This document shows positions 1 to 7,718 of a DNA stretch of 64,000 nt, one piece after another. The stretch's first letter is position 1, and each line of letters opens with the position of its first letter. Under the pieces are notes generated by a model. That model worked only from the letters and a program-made list of their open reading frames with translations. It was not told where the DNA came from and searched no databases. The position numbers were made by a program, and so were the translations under genes. Source of the DNA: Martinezella hainanensis (GTDB lineage Bacteria > Pseudomonadota > Alphaproteobacteria > Rhizobiales > Rhizobiaceae); the NCBI RefSeq assembly GCF_900094555.1, contig NZ_FMAC01000007.1, positions 1 to 64,000 on the forward strand, given 5' to 3'.

Positions 1-302
1 CCCTGGCACGCCAGAGCTTCACCTTTGATCGCGGCACGGAGTTTGCCGGCTTCCGGGCTCTGGAAGATGGTATCGGCGCGCGCAGCTGGTTTTGCGATCC
101 CAGCGCACCGTGGCAGAAAGGCGCTGTGGAGAATGCCAATAAGCGCATTCGTCGCTTCATGCCCGGCGATACCGACCTGGCGGCCGTGTCACAACGCGAC
201 CTTACCCAACTTGCCCGCCATCTCAACGATCAACCACGAAGATGCCTGGGTTACAAGACGCCGGCGGAGGTGTTCATGACCCATTTGCAAGAAGCGGGGT
301 GA
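1..302 (+). mobile_element. IS30-family transposase, 3' end only (partial)
   Basis: An open frame enters from the left edge (frame starting at base 3) and stops with TGA at 300-302, giving the last 99 residues of a transposase. It shows the C-terminal half of an IS30-type DDE catalytic domain: Asp in FDRGTEF at visible residue 9 and Glu in KGAVENANKRIRRF at residue 43. That is 33 residues between the two, the DD(33)E spacing typical of IS30. The YKTPAEVF motif near the end is also usual for this family. The N-terminal HTH and first Asp lie outside the window. Whether the element is intact cannot be judged, and I could not define its terminal inverted repeat. Confidence 0.85.
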
Positions 303-365
303 TCCCCTACCCTCAACACCGGCACGATGCACTTGGGTTAGCTTCTCCAGTCCTTTACGATCACT

Positions 366-440
366 ATGTCGCAGAAAGAATTGCATCGCCTCGAAGTCAT
401 TCAGAAGATCCGTGATTAACGCCTGAGCATCGTCCGGAAG
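366..440 (+). pseudogene. Remnant of a transposase N-terminus (ISNCY-like)
   Basis: From the ATG at 366 the sequence reads MSQKELHRLEVIQKIRD, then an in-frame TAA (417-419), then RLSIVR in the same frame before resemblance fades near 440. This resembles the N-terminus of ISNCY-type transposases, which begin with a short conserved helix ahead of an HTH. The stop codon and the loss of everything downstream mean it cannot be functional. It lies between the IS30 end and the membrane-protein gene at 449. The call rests on remembered family sequence, so it is moderate. Confidence 0.45.
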
Positions 441-448
441 GAAAACAC

Positions 449-1720
449 TTACGAGGAGGTAGGCACGTCGCCGTGATCGACCCGGCGCGAGAATTCTGTC
501 TCGATGCCCTGCGCGAGCTTGCCGGCCTGACCGATCCAGTCCTCGCGCTCGATGCGCCCGGGAAAGGCCATGTAGCTGCCGACCCATTCGGCATTTTCAT
601 GTGTCCAGGCCGCGACCTGACGGAAGGTCCAGATGCCGAGCTCGTTGAGCTTTTCCTCGTTGACATGACCGATGCCGGAAATGCGTTTCAGATTATCCGG
701 AGCGACGCTAGGTCTTGCGACGCTCGGCGGACGTTTGCCGGGATGACCGTCATCGCCAATGGGAGAAGCTGCCATCTGCGATGTGCCGGTGGTGGCTTCT
801 GTCGCAGCCTGCGATACGGATGCGAGTGGCGGCGACGCGGTTGGTGCCGATGAAATGGCAGCCGATGAGGAAGTCGAGTTGTCCGACGACGTGGGCACTT
901 CGCCACGCTCGACCCGACGTGAGAATTCGGTTTCCAATCCTTTTGCCAGTTGCCCTGCCTGACCGATCCAGTCCTCCCGCTCGATGCGTCCGGGGAAAGC
1001 CATGTAACTACCGACCCATTCGGCGTTTTCATGCGTCCAGGCCGCAATCTGGCTGAAGGTCCAGATGCCGAGCTCGTTCAGCTTCTCCTCATTGACATGG
1101 CCGATGTCGGAAATGCGCTTCAAATCATCGGGCACGATGCTAGCCCTTGCCGCAGCCGGCGGGCGCTTGCCGGGATGCTCGTGCTCGCCGGAAACAGGGC
1201 CAGGCGCCACAGCGGCCGATACAGGCGGCGAAGCCGCAGAGGCCGGTGCAGGCGGAACCGGTTTTGGCGACACCGGCGTTGGCGTGGACGCGGGTGTCGC
1301 AACCGCCGCCAGCGTCGGCGCAGGCGCTGGAGCGGATGACGGCGCGGGAGTTGATACCGGTATTGGCGACGGTTGCGGCGCAGTCCCGCCGGTCGAAGTC
1401 GCGGCCACTTTGTTGTCCGCGTCGAGCGGCCGTGTCGCGCGCAAGCTTGCGAGCCAGCTACCGAGGAAGCAGCCGACGATATAGCTGCCAACGAAGAGCA
1501 ATGCGGTCTCCAGATAATGACCCGTCAGGCCCGGAAGCCACTGCAGCACAGCCACGACGAGGCCGATCACGAACAAGACGCACAACAGCTTGAACCAACC
1601 GGGCCAGGACTGCGGCCACCAGCCGCTGGCCGACCGCAGGAATGAGGTGAAACCGACGATGCCGCCGAGCACCAATGCGAGCAGCATCCACAACCAGTAC
1701 GTTGACAACAGATAGGTCAT
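449..1720 (-). CDS. Membrane protein with two tandem helix-hairpin-helix-like domains
   Basis: A 423-residue protein of unknown function. Residues about 8-28, 43-62 and 72-90 are hydrophobic and look like three membrane segments. A long Ala/Pro/Ser-rich linker follows, then two nearly identical domains of about 100 residues (about 177-278 and 322-423). Each carries DLKRIS-IGHVNEEKLNELGIWTF and a Trp-rich WTHENAEWVGSY block. The domain resembles the helix-hairpin-helix-like extension at the C-terminus of NuoE and related rhizobial proteins, where it is thought to be structural or nucleic-acid-binding. The duplication is also clear at DNA level (about 478-743 against about 908-1176). The gene starts 11 bp after the OmpA-type gene on the same strand, so they probably form an operon. 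The C-terminus ends exactly at the repeat unit, close to IS debris, so truncation is possible. Confidence 0.75.
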   Translation of the reverse strand: MTYLLSTYWLWMLLALVLGGIVGFTSFLRSASGWWPQSWPGWFKLLCVLFVIGLVVAVLQWLPGLTGHYLETALLFVGSYIVGCFLGSWLASLRATRPLDADNKVAATSTGGTAPQPSPIPVSTPAPSSAPAPAPTLAAVATPASTPTPVSPKPVPPAPASAASPPVSAAVAPGPVSGEHEHPGKRPPAAARASIVPDDLKRISDIGHVNEEKLNELGIWTFSQIAAWTHENAEWVGSYMAFPGRIEREDWIGQAGQLAKGLETEFSRRVERGEVPTSSDNSTSSSAAISSAPTASPPLASVSQAATEATTGTSQMAASPIGDDGHPGKRPPSVARPSVAPDNLKRISGIGHVNEEKLNELGIWTFRQVAAWTHENAEWVGSYMAFPGRIEREDWIGQAGKLAQGIETEFSRRVDHGDVPTSS

Positions 1721-1731
1721 TGCCGCTTCTC

Positions 1732-3240
1732 CTATTTCACAGAGAATTCGATACGACGATTGAGTGCCTTGCCTTCCTCGGTATCATTGGAAGCGAGCGG
1801 GTGTGAGGAACCGAAACCGACCGCAGTCAGCCGGCTCGACGGCACGCCTGCATCGGTCAGATAGGTAAGGACGGCCTTGGCGCGCTGTTCGGAGAGGACG
1901 ATGTTCGCCTTCTCATCCCCGCTCGAATCCGTATGCCCCGACACCTCGATGTTTGAACCCGGGCAACGATTGATCGTAGCGACGATCGTATCCAGCAGGC
2001 CGGAGGATGCGGGAGAAACCCGGGCCTTGCCCGTCTCGAAGCCGATCTTCGATTTGGTCACGATCCCGTTGAGCATCGATTGGCAATTGACGGCGTCGAC
2101 GGCCGGGGCCGGCGTACTGACTGTGATCGTTGCGGAAGCCGCTTTGAAGCCGTCGGGAAGTGCGGCTGCAAATCCGCGTTGGACACTGTTCACGGCGCCA
2201 TCGTAAAGCGCCTCGCCCGAGAGCGTCGCATTCGTGCCGGCGAGCGAAAAAGTCCCTTTTGCGAGACGCGACAAGGCGCTCAACCCTGCAAGCGCAGCGT
2301 TTGCAAAGCCGTTCGGAGCGCCGGGAGCAGCGGTCATCTGATCATTGACGACGTCACCCGGAAAGAGGCTCTTGGCCGTATCCAGGATCTTGCCATGCGT
2401 ATCATCGTCCGGATAGTTGCCCGAAAGGGTGAGCTTGTCGGTGTCCCTTGCGGCATCGAAACCATAGGCAGCGGCGGTCGTGGCCACAGTAGATGTTGCG
2501 GTAGCTGCGGCCGAGGTGTCCGTCGAGGATGACGCCGTTGCGACGGCTGGCGCGGCTGGAGTTTCCGTGGTGGGTGTCACCGGCGCTGCGGGCTCTGGCT
2601 TGGGTGCCGTAATGTCTGATTTGGCAAGCGTAAGGCCCTCCGGCAGCGTTTTGAGCGCCGTGGTGATAGCGTTGTAGGCATCGCTTGTGTCGGCGCTACC
2701 GGAAATCGTCAGACCCGTATCGGACAACGAGGCGCTGCCTTTTGACAGCTTGCCCAATTGATCGATGCCGAACTGCACGGCGCCGGCATAGCCGGCCGCA
2801 GCACCGCTGGCATAGTGCATTTCATCCTTGACATCGGCTCCGGCGAAGGTCGCTTTCGCGGTGGCGACAATCTTTTCACGCGTATCAGGATTTGGAACGC
2901 TGCCAGACAGGACAACGCTCGGACCTTCATGGGATATGGCCCAGTTGAAGGGCTTGGCGACCTCGGGCTCCTTGGCGTCGACCAGAACCCGACGCACGCC
3001 CCAGACCTGCCCTACCGAAGCGGCGACCTGGTTTGCAGCATCCGGGGAAAACACCACTCCGGCGAGAGCGACGTCCCGGCCCGCCACGCTGAACACCGGA
3101 CTGACAACAGCCGATCCGAGGGACGCGGTCGCCCTGTTGTTGAGATCGCTGTTGATGGATTTTCCGGTGATGAAGGTCGCGAGGATACAGAGAATCGCAA
3201 GCGGAATCAGGCCCCACCACCATTTCGAAGGCTGACTCAT
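1732..3240 (-). CDS. OmpA-family protein with BON-like repeats
   Basis: A 502-residue envelope protein. An N-terminal hydrophobic segment (about residues 9-26) probably anchors it or acts as an uncleaved signal. The middle contains BON-like repeats separated by an Ala/Thr/Pro-rich linker (about 215-260); phrases of the type ALAGVVFSPDAANQVA and LTLSGNYPDDDTHGKIL recur. The C-terminal ~110 residues form an OmpA-like peptidoglycan-binding domain with ISVSGHTDSSG-type (here IEVSGHTDSSG) and NRRIEF motifs. The layout recalls mycobacterial OmpATb/ArfA. A role tethering the cytoplasmic membrane to peptidoglycan is likely but inferred. It is the first gene of a two-gene unit with the HHH-domain membrane protein, and AT-rich DNA upstream (about 3260-3310) could hold the promoter. 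Confidence 0.85.
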   Translation of the reverse strand: MSQPSKWWWGLIPLAILCILATFITGKSINSDLNNRATASLGSAVVSPVFSVAGRDVALAGVVFSPDAANQVAASVGQVWGVRRVLVDAKEPEVAKPFNWAISHEGPSVVLSGSVPNPDTREKIVATAKATFAGADVKDEMHYASGAAAGYAGAVQFGIDQLGKLSKGSASLSDTGLTISGSADTSDAYNAITTALKTLPEGLTLAKSDITAPKPEPAAPVTPTTETPAAPAVATASSSTDTSAAATATSTVATTAAAYGFDAARDTDKLTLSGNYPDDDTHGKILDTAKSLFPGDVVNDQMTAAPGAPNGFANAALAGLSALSRLAKGTFSLAGTNATLSGEALYDGAVNSVQRGFAAALPDGFKAASATITVSTPAPAVDAVNCQSMLNGIVTKSKIGFETGKARVSPASSGLLDTIVATINRCPGSNIEVSGHTDSSGDEKANIVLSEQRAKAVLTYLTDAGVPSSRLTAVGFGSSHPLASNDTEEGKALNRRIEFSVK

Positions 3241-3611
3241 GACTACCTCCTGAAACCAGGTCGCAACGATTTAATTATTTAATCCGAATATACTTTAAAA
3301 GCTTATGGTTGCAATGAAAATGATCATAGGCGGCTTGCATGCCATGACGGCCCTAAAGCTACACGCCAAATGTGCAGCATGTTGCATGACATGCCACGGC
3401 CGATCCCAGCCCAGATAAAAGATAGGGGATAAAAGAGGAGAGAATATCTGCAGTGGGTCCACCGCATATCAATCGGCGCGCCCTTGTAGGCGTATGCAGC
3501 CCGATGCCCGGCGCGTCATCGGGCTGGCAGGCTCAAAAGAGCATTTCGCTGCCGTTGTTCGGCAAAATCAAAGGCCGTGCAACGAAACCTCGGCGTGGTT
3601 TCGTCCCAGAG
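3241..3611. other. Gene-free intergenic region with one hairpin
   Basis: This 371-bp stretch separates the start of the OmpA-type operon from the 3' end of the ABC operon, both on the minus strand. The part near 3260-3310 is AT-rich and suits a promoter for the OmpA operon. Close to the ABC operon's last gene lies a perfect hairpin, ACGAAACC (3582-3589) and GGTTTCGT (3597-3604) with a 7-nt loop. It could stop transcription from the ABC operon, but no clear T-run follows on the minus strand. I see no convincing coding frame. Confidence 0.5.
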
Positions 3612-4469
3612 TTACTTCGGGGTCACGTCGAAGCCGAACCACTTCTGCGACAGCTTTGCGATCGTGCCGTCGGCTTTTGCCGCCGCGATCGCATCGTTGA
3701 ACATCGCCTTCAGCTGGGTGTCGTCCTTACGCAGGCCGACGGAACTGCCACGGCCGAGAAGGCCGCCCTGGAAGCGCGGTCCGGTCACGGTCATATCTTC
3801 ATTGCCGGGCTTTGCCGCTGCCGTCGACAGATAGGCCATGGATGCCATGATCAAATCGACGCGGCCGGCCTTCAGGTCGAGATCGTGCTGCTCGGTTGTC
3901 TTGTACTCGCGAATATCGGCAACGCCCTTCAGATACTTGTCGAGGAAGGTCGCCGCGATCGATGCCGTCTGCACGCCGATCGTCTTGCCCTTGAGCATCG
4001 GTTCGAGCTCCTTCAGCGCCTTGGCCGCGCCGGCTTCGTCCGTTGCGAGAGAAAAAACCTGGCCCTTCATGGGAAGGTCGACAAGCGGGGAATCCTTCAG
4101 CGTTGCGAAAGTCTGGCCGGTCGTGCCGTAGGAATCGCTGAAGGCAATGACTTCCTCGCGCTTGGCGGTTGCCGACATGCCCGAAATGATGGCGTCGAAT
4201 TTACCCGCATTCAAGGCGGGAATCATGCCGTCGAAGGGCTGGATGACAGTCGTGCATTCGACCTTCATATGATCGCAGAGATATTTGATCAGTTCGATCT
4301 CATATCCGTCCAGGCTGCCATCCGCCTTGGTGAAGTTCCATGGGCGGAAAGCGCCTTCGGTCGCGATGGTGACATGCGTCCACTTCTTGTCCTCCGCGCG
4401 CACGACGCTTGCCGTCGCGAGCGTGGCGACCATCATGATCGCAGTCAGAAGTCCAGTCAGGTATTTCAT
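3612..4469 (-). CDS. ABC transporter substrate-binding protein, polar amino acid type (copy 1)
   Basis: A 285-residue periplasmic binding protein of the SBP_bac_3 (HisJ/ArgT-like) family. The start at 4469 is preferred over 4484 because GGGGAA lies about 9 bases upstream and a normal signal peptide then begins (MKYLTGLLTAIMMVATLATA, cleavage near VVRA-E). The family signature GYEIELIKYLCD and FDGMIPALNAGKFDAIISGMS are present. The gene is the last of a seven-gene operon. It is a clear paralogue of the binding protein at 6805-7659: both mature proteins begin WTHV and share EGAF-PWN, so two receptors appear to serve one permease. The substrate is probably a cationic or polar amino acid or a product of the hydrolases upstream; it cannot be read from sequence. 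Confidence 0.9.
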   Translation of the reverse strand: MKYLTGLLTAIMMVATLATASVVRAEDKKWTHVTIATEGAFRPWNFTKADGSLDGYEIELIKYLCDHMKVECTTVIQPFDGMIPALNAGKFDAIISGMSATAKREEVIAFSDSYGTTGQTFATLKDSPLVDLPMKGQVFSLATDEAGAAKALKELEPMLKGKTIGVQTASIAATFLDKYLKGVADIREYKTTEQHDLDLKAGRVDLIMASMAYLSTAAAKPGNEDMTVTGPRFQGGLLGRGSSVGLRKDDTQLKAMFNDAIAAAKADGTIAKLSQKWFGFDVTPK

Positions 4470-4501
4470 GATCGAGTTCCCCATTGTGATTGAGCTTGAA
4501 A

Positions 4502-5269
4502 TTATTGGCTGATGAACTGGCGGAAGCGTTCGGAACGTGAACCGGCAAATACATCCTGCGGCTTGCCGTCTTCCTCGACGACGCCCTTATGCAGGAAGAC
4601 GACGCGGCTGGAGACATCTCGCGCAAAGCCCATCTCATGGGTAACGACAAGCATGGTACGCCCTTCCTCGGCGAGCGCGCGCATGACCCTCAGGACCTCG
4701 CCCACGAGTTCGGGATCAAGCGCCGACGTCGGCTCGTCGAACAGCATCACCTTAGGATGCATGGCGAGCGCACGCGCGATGGCTGCGCGCTGTTGCTGGC
4801 CTCCCGACAGGTGAGCCGGATAAAAATTGCGCTTGTCGCCGATGCCGACCTTGGCGAGCAGTGCCTCCGCTTCCTCGACACATTCGGCGCGCGAACGACC
4901 CTGCACATAGACGGGCGCTTCGATTACGTTCTCCAGCACGGTCTTGTGGGACCAGAGATTGAAGCTCTGGAAAACCATGCCGAGCTGGGAGCGGATGCGG
5001 TCGACCTGCTTTCCGTCAGACGGGCGATGGGTGCCGCGGGCGGTGCGCTGCATGCGGATCGTTTCGCCCGCCACGGTCACTTCACCGGAATCGGGTGTCT
5101 CCAGCAAATTGATACAGCGCAGGAAGGTCGATTTTCCGGAGCCTGACGAGCCGAGAATCGAGACGACGTCTCCTTCCAGCGCATCAAGCGAGATACCCTT
5201 GAGCACTTCGACCGGCCCAAAGCTCTTGTGCATGTCGCGCACGCTGAGTGCGATTGGCGTGGCCGTCAT
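4502..5269 (-). CDS. ABC transporter ATP-binding protein, polar amino acid type
   Basis: A 255-residue ATPase of the HisP/GlnQ class that powers import through the adjacent permeases. Walker A is GSSGSGKST (residues 40-48). The Q-loop FQSFNLW, signature LSGGQQQR and Walker B VMLFDEPTSALD follow in order. HisP-type features such as the longer insert after strand 1 are present. Its ATG overlaps the stop of the permease gene upstream by four bases (ATGA), indicating translational coupling. It is followed after 32 bp by binding protein copy 1. Confidence 0.93.
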   Translation of the reverse strand: MTATPIALSVRDMHKSFGPVEVLKGISLDALEGDVVSILGSSGSGKSTFLRCINLLETPDSGEVTVAGETIRMQRTARGTHRPSDGKQVDRIRSQLGMVFQSFNLWSHKTVLENVIEAPVYVQGRSRAECVEEAEALLAKVGIGDKRNFYPAHLSGGQQQRAAIARALAMHPKVMLFDEPTSALDPELVGEVLRVMRALAEEGRTMLVVTHEMGFARDVSSRVVFLHKGVVEEDGKPQDVFAGSRSERFRQFISQ

Positions 5270-6006
5270 TGCGGATCTCCTACGGGCGCCGCCACAGCGG
5301 CAGTATCGCGCGTCACCGGAACAGGCGGGCGCAGATGCGGGCTCAGCCGGTATTCGGCAAGCTGGATAAGACGTGTCAGCACGAAATTGATCGCGAGATA
5401 GATGGCGCCTGAGACGACGAAGACCTCAATGGCGCGGTAGGTTTCCGAAATGATTTTCGCCGCAACACCGGTGACTTCCATCAGCGTGATGATCGAGGCG
5501 AGCGATGTCGCCTTCACCATCGAGATCATCTCGTTGCCGTAGCCCGGCAGGGCCTGGCGGATGGCGAGCGGCAAAATGATGCGCCGGAACATCATGAGAC
5601 GGTGCATGCCGCAAGCGCGCGCAGCCTCCACCTGCCCGTGCGGGACAGACAGCAGTCCACCGCGGATGATTTCGCTGGCATAGGCTGCGGTATTCAAGGT
5701 CAACGCCAAAACCGCGCACCAGTAGGGATCGCGCAGGAACGGCCAGAAAATACTGTGACGGATGGCGGGAAACTGGCCGAGGCCGTAGTAGATCAGGAAG
5801 ATCTGAACAAGCAACGGCGTACCGCGAAACACGAAGACGTAGAGCCTGGCGAACCAGTCGAGGACGACGAAGCCGGACAGACGTGCGAGCGCCAGAAGCA
5901 GGGCGAGGATGGCGCCGAGGCAGATCGACGTTACCGCAAGCTCGATCGTCAACGGGATTGCCGTGACAAGGCTCACAAACGTCTCTTCAAGGAATTGCCA
6001 ATCCAT
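5266..6006 (-). CDS. ABC transporter permease, HisM type
   Basis: A 246-residue inner-membrane permease with about five membrane segments and the EAA-type loop (EAARACGMHRLMMFRRIILP, about residues 135-155) that docks onto the ATPase. The start chosen is the ATG at 6006 (MDWQFLEETF). The open frame continues further upstream, but only as an out-of-frame reading of the neighbouring permease gene. The start overlaps the stop of the HisQ-type gene by one base (TGATG). Together the two form the heteromeric channel of a polar-amino-acid importer. Confidence 0.92.
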   Translation of the reverse strand: MDWQFLEETFVSLVTAIPLTIELAVTSICLGAILALLLALARLSGFVVLDWFARLYVFVFRGTPLLVQIFLIYYGLGQFPAIRHSIFWPFLRDPYWCAVLALTLNTAAYASEIIRGGLLSVPHGQVEAARACGMHRLMMFRRIILPLAIRQALPGYGNEMISMVKATSLASIITLMEVTGVAAKIISETYRAIEVFVVSGAIYLAINFVLTRLIQLAEYRLSPHLRPPVPVTRDTAAVAAPVGDPQ

Positions 6007-6725
6007 CAGCGTCTCCTCACGCCGCGCGACAGATGCCGCTCGGCCTGCTGGATGATCAGGCTGGAAAGGGTCGAAATCATCAGATAGATCACCCCTGCGA
6101 TCAGGTAGAAATCGAACGGCAGTCCCGTGGAGCCCGCGCCGACCTGCGCCTGACGCAGCAGTTCGGCAACGCCGGTGATCGAGACCAGCGCCGACTCCTT
6201 CAGGACGACCTGCCAGACATTGCCGAGCCCTGGCAGCGCATGCCGCAGGGTCAGCGGCGCGATAATCCGACGCAGCCGCAGCCAGCGCGGCATTCCGCAG
6301 GCAATGGCCGCTTCGATCTCGCCGGGATGCACGGCCTTGAACCCGCCACGCAGCACTTCGGTGAACTGCGCACCGGAGGTGACGCCGACGGCAAGGGAGC
6401 CGGCAAGGAAGCCCGGAAAGCCGAGGAAGCCTTCCGCTCCGAACATCTTGCCGATCGCGGTCACGACCGCGCTGCCGCCGAAGTAGAAAAGATAGATGAC
6501 CAGCAGATCGGGGATGCCGCGAAGAACCGTCGTGTAGGCATCCGCCGTCGCCCGTGCAAAGCGGTTGCCGGCGATCTTGCCCCAAGCACCGAGCGTTCCG
6601 ATGCAGGCGCCGACCGCATAGCCGGCGATCGCGACGAGAATTGTCATCCAGGCGCCGGCGAGCAGAGCGTGGCCCCAGCCATCCGGACCGAAGCCGGCCA
6701 GCTCGAACAGGGTTGGCTGATTCAT
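6006..6725 (-). CDS. ABC transporter permease, HisQ type
   Basis: A 239-residue inner-membrane permease, partner of the HisM-type gene downstream. It has hydrophobic segments near residues 20-45, 60-85, 90-115 and 200-225, the typical LRGIPDLLVIYLFYFG segment and an EAA loop (EAAIACGMPRWLRLRRII). Of the two permeases this one has the HisQ-like N-terminus, with a short periplasmic head. It lies 79 bp downstream of binding protein copy 2 and overlaps the next gene by one base. Confidence 0.92.
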   Translation of the reverse strand: MNQPTLFELAGFGPDGWGHALLAGAWMTILVAIAGYAVGACIGTLGAWGKIAGNRFARATADAYTTVLRGIPDLLVIYLFYFGGSAVVTAIGKMFGAEGFLGFPGFLAGSLAVGVTSGAQFTEVLRGGFKAVHPGEIEAAIACGMPRWLRLRRIIAPLTLRHALPGLGNVWQVVLKESALVSITGVAELLRQAQVGAGSTGLPFDFYLIAGVIYLMISTLSSLIIQQAERHLSRGVRRR

Positions 6726-6804
6726 GCGCTTGACCTGAAAGAATGGGTGTTGGCAACGGATGTCATGGTCTTAGCCTCGGCCGGGAACGATGGTTGCAGG
6801 GCGC

Positions 6805-7659
6805 TCAATTCGCGTCGAAGGTCGGCGTGAGGTCGATCTTGCTCCATTTTTCGGAGAGCTGCTTGATCGTACCGTCCTTCGCAGCCTGCTTGATGGCATC
6901 GTCGAATTTCGCCTTCAGATCAGTCTCTCCCTTGCGCATGCCGAGCGCGACTTCCGTTGCCAGCATCGCGCCCTTCACCATGGGACCCGACATTATCAGA
7001 TCGTCGTTGCCGGGTTTGCCAAGCACGGAGGTTTCATAGACGCCGCTGTCGAAGCCGGCATCGATGCGGCCAGCCTTCAGGTCGAGATCACGCTCTCCGG
7101 AGTTCTTATAGGCCCGCACCGTCACATCGGATCCGAAATAGGAATTGATCAATTGCTCCTGGCTGGTCGACTGGACGACGCCGACCGTCTTGCCCTTCAG
7201 AGCTTTGCCGATCTCCGCCGTCACAGGATCCGCCTTCGCCTTGTCGTTCAAGTTCAGACGTTCACCCGTCATCGGCAGCGGGGAAACCGGCCCGTCCTTC
7301 ACGAGCAGGAAGCTTGCGACGCCGCTCGCATAGGGCACGGTGAAATCGACCACCTGCTTGCGCTTCTCGTTGATGCCGAGCGTCATCACCAGATCGAATT
7401 TTCCGGCATTCAGGCTCGGGATCATCGCATTCCATTCGCCGGCGATCAGCTCGCAATCGACCTTGCCGCGCTTGCAGAGATCATTGATGAGATCAACGTC
7501 GAAGCCCGCGAGCTTGCCGCTCGAATCCATCAGGTTCCATGGCGGGAAGGCACCTTCGATGCCGACCTTCACGTGGGTCCAGTCCTTGGCGCCGGCGGTC
7601 AGCGGAGCAAGGAAGGCAATCGCGCCGAATACGGCGGCAAGCACTTTTCTGTTTTTCAT
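6805..7659 (-). CDS. ABC transporter substrate-binding protein, polar amino acid type (copy 2)
   Basis: A 284-residue SBP_bac_3 protein with a clear signal peptide (MKNRKVLAAVFGAIAFLAPL, cleavage after TAGA). The mature domain starts DWTHVKVGIEGAFPPWN and has the family signature LAGFDVDLINDLC and WNAMIPSLNAGKFDLVMT. It resembles the second binding protein at 3612-4469, so the operon carries a receptor duplication flanking the permease and ATPase genes. It starts about 60 bp after the M28-type gene. A 12-bp palindrome CCGCTTAAGCGG (7677-7688) lies just upstream. Confidence 0.9.
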   Translation of the reverse strand: MKNRKVLAAVFGAIAFLAPLTAGAKDWTHVKVGIEGAFPPWNLMDSSGKLAGFDVDLINDLCKRGKVDCELIAGEWNAMIPSLNAGKFDLVMTLGINEKRKQVVDFTVPYASGVASFLLVKDGPVSPLPMTGERLNLNDKAKADPVTAEIGKALKGKTVGVVQSTSQEQLINSYFGSDVTVRAYKNSGERDLDLKAGRIDAGFDSGVYETSVLGKPGNDDLIMSGPMVKGAMLATEVALGMRKGETDLKAKFDDAIKQAAKDGTIKQLSEKWSKIDLTPTFDAN

Positions 7660-7718
7660 GTTCGTTCCCCTTACGACCGCTTAAGCGGCCTTTTGTCATG
7701 TTCGGTATTCGCTGAGGG

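Noticed and set aside
7677..7688. CCGCTTAAGCGG palindrome as a terminator between the M28 gene and binding protein copy 2
   Set aside because: A 12-bp palindrome without a hairpin loop or following T-run on the minus strand; it does not look like a terminator and no regulator can be assigned.
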